Shown piece after piece: positions 59,401 to 64,000 of a stretch of 64,000 nucleotides of DNA. Source of the DNA: Diadema setosum (lineage: Eukaryota; Echinodermata; Echinoidea; Diadematoida; Diadematidae). Within the stretch, counting starts at the first letter, position 1. The number at the start of each line of letters is the position of its first letter. The stretch lies in contig CM067064.1 of the NCBI GenBank assembly GCA_033980235.1, forward strand, positions 4,877,001 to 4,941,000, in the 5' to 3' direction. Under the pieces are notes generated by a model that was given only the letters and a program-made list of their open reading frames with translations, was not told the origin of the DNA and searched no databases. A program made the translations under genes and the position numbers.

Positions 59401-59689
59401 TTCAGTTCAATTTTTATTGACATTCTGTACTTGAGGGGCCCACATTCTACAAGCATTGTCTTTTCAGTGGGTCCCTCCATTTTTCGATGTCTTACGTATT
59501 ATATCGTCTTTATCACTTCAGTCAATTTTCATTACAACGTATTTCTTATCCCAAGGTTCCTCGATTATATTTTTCTCCATTTACTTTGTTTTGACTATGC
59601 AACCTTATTCTCTGTTACCAAAGAAAGTGAAATGTTTATGTTCTTTTCGAAAAATGAAATAAAGCATGAATTGAATTGAATTGAATTGA
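56486..59689 (+). mobile_element. CR1/L2-like LINE with multiple disabling changes
   Basis: 5'-truncated: it begins near the end of the endonuclease (SDMTDHYP at about 56575). Reverse transcriptase motifs are spread over several frames: FLDFSKAFDTVDH (near 57880), a degraded GVLQGS, FADDTN (near 58127), then NRLSLN and the C-terminal region to about 58917. Frameshifts, an in-frame stop and a 149-bp tandem duplication (57380-57677) break it. The 3' UTR carries GTGGGCTTCCAGACTT and GGGGCCCACATTCTACAAGC and ends AAATAAAGCATGAATTGAAT with further ATTGA units. It is the same family as the element at 32461-33520. Confidence 0.85.
57380..57677 (+). repeat. 149-bp tandem duplication within LINE ORF
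   Basis: The segment from AAAGGTGTTAT to AATTATCGTC appears twice in succession with one substitution (TATATC versus TATGTC). 149 is not a multiple of three, so it shifts the frame. Confidence 0.95.
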
Positions 59690-60851
59690 CATCATACTGA
59701 AACGTACAAACACAAAAAAGGACTGAATTTTTTTTTATGCACAATTATTGTTATAAAGTAATGTCTGTGGTAGCCAATAAGGGCTCCGTAGACTGATGTG
59801 AAGTTAATCCTTTTTGGCTATAAGAGTAATATCAAATTATGGCCTGCTGGTATTTGGTGTTGAAATTTGTCTTGTATTCTAATGAGTCTCGCCGCGTACT
59901 CTATGAAACTTGTGGCATATACTGATTACGTCACTATAAATGGTTGCATCCATGACCACTATATAGTAGATATCAATATAAGGGTAATTTCAAAAGCACT
60001 CTTCGTGATTATGATATTCGTAAGTACTGGACTATCAACTATTACCTTACATGTTGTCGTTTGTTTGTTTGTTTGTTTTACTGCGCGTTACCTGTGATTT
60101 TTCCATCCCCTCGTGTGTATATATGATATCGTCGCTTGGGCGACAAGCCCTGTATCTGAAACTTTAGTGAAAATGACTTTTTTTGAATAAACAGTCAGAT
60201 AATCAGTTAATGATGTCCTGTCCAAACATTAGCCATCTTACCCCAAAAATGAAGCTATACCATGGCATGTCAAAGGAAAAGTTCTCTCATTTGTTATAGT
60301 GCTTTGGCTGCCATGTTTGTTTGCTTTTTGTTTTTGTTTTTATTTTTCTCTCCTGAACATGTGACGTTTTGTAGATACGAGGTTTGTCGCCCCATTTATT
60401 ATATATGATATTCATACATCATATTGAAGAAAAATTTGAAGCAGAACTATAAAAACTTCCAACTCTTGTCTTCAATTAACCAATTAACCAATGTGAGTGT
60501 TCATGGATGAAACGATTAAAACTGTTCATGGATTAAAACAGGTAATGTTGGGAATCTCAGTAAACTTCTCTACATCACCATCACAATATGATCGAGATGG
60601 GTATGTCTTGTCCACTGATTTTTATTGTTCAAAACATATCCATGATATGTAGATGAAACAGCGTAATCTTTCAAATATTCAACCGCATCTGTAGTCTCGC
60701 AGGATTCATTCCTGGCACAGCTGTATCTTACAAACTCCACTGATATCCGGCAAAGCTGGTTTCACAGTACAGAAAGTTCAAACTGGGATGTACAATATGC
60801 GTTCGTTTATCAGCAGAGTATGGTTGGGTTTAGATTTTGCTATTGACGAAA
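59690..60851. other. Intergenic sequence
   Basis: No gene recognised. A TTTG microsatellite lies near 60058-60078. Confidence 0.45.
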
Positions 60852-61735
60852 ACCTGAAATAGGGTAAACCCATCAATTGTTATCAATTTCTAACCATTCT
60901 GGCGAGCATTTTGGCGGCTATCTTGAATATCTCCAAACTCTCAATGATGCAAGGGTGGTATCGTCCAGATTCGCATTCAGCACAGTAATCGAAATAGGGT
61001 AGAATCATCAATAAAATTTTCTCAATTGCGAAAAATTAAAATTGAAATACGTGGAAATTTCCGGTTTTGACGGCCATTTTGAAATCGGAATAGGATAGAA
61101 CCATCAATTGCTCTCAATTTTGAACCATTGAGAATGAAATACGTGAGAATTTCCGGTTTTGGCGGCCATTTTGGCGGCCATCTTGAATATCGAAAAAAAT
61201 TCTCAAGGATGCAGGAGAAGCATCATCCAGATTCGGATTCAGCACCCTCCAAACAGGGTAAAACCATCAATTGTTTTTCAATTTCTTACCATTTAGAAGG
61301 AAATACCTCGGAATTTCTGGTTTTAATTGGCGGTCATTTCGGCGGCCACTTTGGCGGCCATCTTGAATATCTCAAAATCCTCAACGATGCAAGAGTTGCA
61401 TCATCCAGATTTGGATTCAGCACCCTCAAAATAGAGTAAAGCCATCAATTGTTTTCAATTTCCCACCATTGAGAATGAAATACGTAAGAATTTTCCATTT
61501 TGGCGGCCATTTTGGTGGCCATCTTGAATATCTGAAAATCCTCAAGGATGCAGGAGTTGCATCATCCTGATTCGGATTCAGCACCCTCCAAACAGAATAA
61601 AACCATTGTTTTCAATTTCTCACCAATTAGAAGGAAATACATCGGAATTTCTGGTTTTACTTGGCGATCATTTCGGCGGCCAATTTGGCGGCCATCTTGA
61701 ATATCTCAAAACCCTCAAGGATGCAGAGGGCCAAA
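60852..61735 (-). repeat. Satellite array 2, inverted relative to array 1
   Basis: Units of about 160-190 bp read, on the minus strand, like those of 55183-56480. On the plus strand each contains GGCGGCCATCTTGAATATC (near 60912, 61162, 61354, 61515, 61690), GGATTCGGATTCAGCACCC and ACCATCAATTG. About five units; ORFs across it (FGGHFGGHLEY) are repeat translations. Confidence 0.9.
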
Positions 61736-62839
61736 ACCATTAAAAATGTTCAATTCAGGTTTTGAAATTTTGAAAAAATAAAGTTTTCTCAAAAACATTC
61801 ATACAACGAAAAATTGCAAGAGGATACACTGAATTTCAACTCAAACAAAAATGGGCAACAAATGTTGCAAACTTTTTATGTTCTGATATTTGAAGCTGAA
61901 CATGAAAATTTCACCACTGTAACTTACGTTACTGCGCTTATTTTTCTTTGACCATATTCATTCTGTTTAGGGATGGACAATGCAACTATCCTTCTATTGG
62001 TGGATAGTTTCGAAGATATGACCATTCTTATTTCAATGTGCCTTCTATATTTTTTCATTCATTTGATAAGTCACTGTAACCGTGAATTAAGATATTGATA
62101 GATATGATGGAGGTTGTTAACCATGTAAAGTTAGATTGTTTCCTATATATTTTCTATTCGGACACATAGAACTTGCAGATAACTGCCAAATTATTCTAGA
62201 TGGATTTGTCCTACACATATTCTCAAACAATCTCAGTCACCATATGACAAATGAAAATGTGACGGTTTAAACCTTGGTAACGTTTGTTACGCATATGAGT
62301 CACGTATGTTACATAGATATACTAAACACTAGAAAAGAAGATAAATATTAAGAGTTCTAATAAATATCAAGAGTACCAGCGTTGCAAGACCTTCAGTACT
62401 TCTGGAAGCAGATTTATTTAATTGTCATCTGATGTTATCGTCCATATAATATATACATTTGGCCTTAAATGAAAAATTGGAATAAGATATCTAAATTTCA
62501 AGAGTTTATTTTGTCTGAATATTATGAGTTTCACTGCAAAATTACTTATTGAAGTGCCGTGTTCAAAACCCAAGGAATATATTTATATAAGAGTCACAAA
62601 AGACATTGTTAAGAAGCCCTAAAATGTATCAGTGTGTACTATAAACAATTGTAACGTATGTTTCAAATGTTTCCAGATTGAAATATTAATCATTCGAAAG
62701 TGGAGATGCATTGGAAAGTGCATTAAAAAGGAATGATACATCGCTAAACAACATTGCATAGTGTAAGTGCACAAACTGGTCAGCACTTAACTGTTTAGCA
62801 TATTAAAATTTACATCAATAAGGTACATCAGGCATAAGA
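61736..62839. other. Intergenic sequence
   Basis: AT-rich, no gene, RNA or repeat recognised. Confidence 0.45.
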
Positions 62840-62914
62840 GTGAAAAATGTGAAATAAATCACAGCGAGCCTATGAAGTGAAAAATGTGAAATAAATCACA
62901 GCGAGCCTATGAAG
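62840..62914 (+). repeat. Two-copy 37-bp tandem repeat
   Basis: GTGAAAAATGTGAAATAAAT followed by CACAGCGAGCCTATGAA occurs at 62840 and, unchanged, at 62877. Confidence 0.95.
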
Positions 62915-62988
62915 TTTAAAATGCAAACACCACCACTGCTTTATGATTGATAATGCATGATTATCATGAGTTTCATTAATGAGCAAAT

Positions 62989-63083
62989 CATGCATTATTG
63001 TTGCTTAAAACGTACAGATTTCTTGGCACATTGTTCCATAATTTGCCAAGAAATCAGTAAGTTTGAAGCAACAACAATGCATG
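62989..63083 (+). ncRNA. Pre-miRNA-like hairpin candidate
   Basis: A 95-nt stem-loop. The 40-base arms 62989-63028 and 63044-63083 pair at 36 positions, with four isolated mismatches, around a 15-base loop (63029-63043). Length, scattered single mismatches and loop size fit animal microRNA precursors. The arm block TTTCTTGGCA pairs with TGCCAAGAAA next to the loop. I do not recognise a known miRNA. A short palindromic transposon relic is the main alternative. The strand is undetermined; + is given by convention. Confidence 0.4.
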
Positions 63084-64000
63084 GTTTGGGTAATAGTCAC
63101 AAAAAATACAGAATTAAGAACAATTCAAGAGTGGTCACGTAAATAGACAGCTTTGTCACGGTTTTAGATTGAGAGTATAACTGACCTATGACACACTAGT
63201 CTATAAACACAACAATGATAAACACAAAAAGGCGCACCTTTCATAATTTGGATGCCCCCTCTTTTCTTTTCTTTTTTGGAAAAAGGCAATGGAAAAGGCA
63301 TGGAAATGTTAGAAGAACAAATTGCAATTCTTCTATTTCCATTACATAGAAAAGTTCGGTGACATATAAAATGTCTTTAATGTATATTACATCATTGTAA
63401 AAGACAACTGTAGACTCACAATCTGGTATTTTTCTGCAAAAGGCAACTTTTAATAAAAGGTACTGAGTAAGAGCCAATGTAGGAGAGAAGAATGCAAAAG
63501 TGGCGAGTTGTATTAAAGTGAAATGATATAAAAGTTAGTATAAGAGCGTTAGTATAACGCTTTCTTCTATTTTCTTGGCTAAACTTCATATTTCCATTAA
63601 TATCTCGGAAGAGTTAGATTGGGTAGAAATTCTTATGGATGATTTTCGGTGCATAAACAAGGACATTTACATACATTTCATCCTTTCAATTGGATATCTA
63701 CAAGCCAACACTTTTATCCAGTACCTTTCATTGTAAAGCATACATAAGTATACATCATTAGCAAATTGTTAAATTTGTGAATCAATTTCCATGTCAATCA
63801 TTGTCAATCAAGTCGACATTATCACCTTCATTCTCCCTTTCCTGAGATCGCTTCTTTTATTTTCTTGCCGAAGGCTCTGTGCTTTTTTACTCTTTCATTT
63901 TTTTCTGCGCTCTTGTTTTTCCCAACTCTTAAGATTTTCCACAGGAACGTAATACTTTTTTACACGTTGTTTCTCGGATTTACTCTCTAAAAAAAAATCG
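63084..64000. other. Intergenic sequence to window end
   Basis: AT-rich with short ORFs lacking recognisable domains. Nothing supported. Confidence 0.45.

Noticed and set aside
61128..61439. ORF with repeated FGGHFGGHLEY
   Set aside because: It is a translation of the satellite unit; frames are not kept across units.
1..64000. CRISPR array or prokaryotic operon
   Set aside because: No regularly spaced direct repeats with unique spacers, and gene structure is eukaryotic throughout.

Overview
The window is from an animal nuclear genome. It has widely spaced, spliced genes with consensus GT/AG introns, is AT-rich, and is full of microsatellites, MITEs and decayed LINEs. The repeat mix, together with MS4A-like and amine-receptor-like genes, suggests an echinoderm, most likely a sea urchin. 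That assignment is inference, because no ribosomal or mitochondrial marker is present.

Three spliced genes can be assembled with matching phases at every junction. (1) On the minus strand, 4530 to 201, two exons encode a 282-residue protein with two membrane spans and a long tail carrying two PPxY motifs. (2) On the plus strand, 11203 to 14980, six exons encode a 261-residue four-span protein of the MS4A/CD20-like type. (3) On the minus strand, 51281 to 19425, three exons separated by introns of about 29.5 kb and 1 kb encode a 458-residue class A GPCR. It has an aminergic-type helix 7 but lacks the amine-binding Asp of helix 3. Two weaker coding pieces are the start of a THAP zinc finger (6569 to 6509, minus) and a 45-codon ORF with a C-terminal membrane segment (53299 to 53162, minus).

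The rest is mostly mobile DNA. Several palindromic MITE families share TTAA-AGGG ends (1166, 8376, 21507, 32270, 42535, 43669). Others have different ends (3158, 8911, 10956, 28700, 36250). LINE remnants lie at 3650, 19735, 24283, 26285, 30690, 32461, 44999 and 56486. The largest is a CR1/L2-like copy at 44999-47850 with a nearly intact reverse transcriptase, and one is a Tx1/L1-like 3' end at 24283-26100. A large part of this material sits inside the first GPCR intron. At 32270-33965 a MITE was split by a LINE, and that LINE in turn carries a fold-back element.

No clear new multi-gene system is visible. The most interesting unexplained structures are a 95-nt pre-miRNA-like hairpin (62989-63083), a composite of nested fold-backs (48031-49830), two opposed arrays of a roughly 165-bp satellite whose units carry paired YY1-like motifs (55183-56480 and 60852-61735), a fold-back with a tRNA box-B-like loop (39437-39673), and a fold-back built from an iterated GAGTTCGACAC motif (32572-32820). 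All calls come from reading the sequence; no database search was possible.
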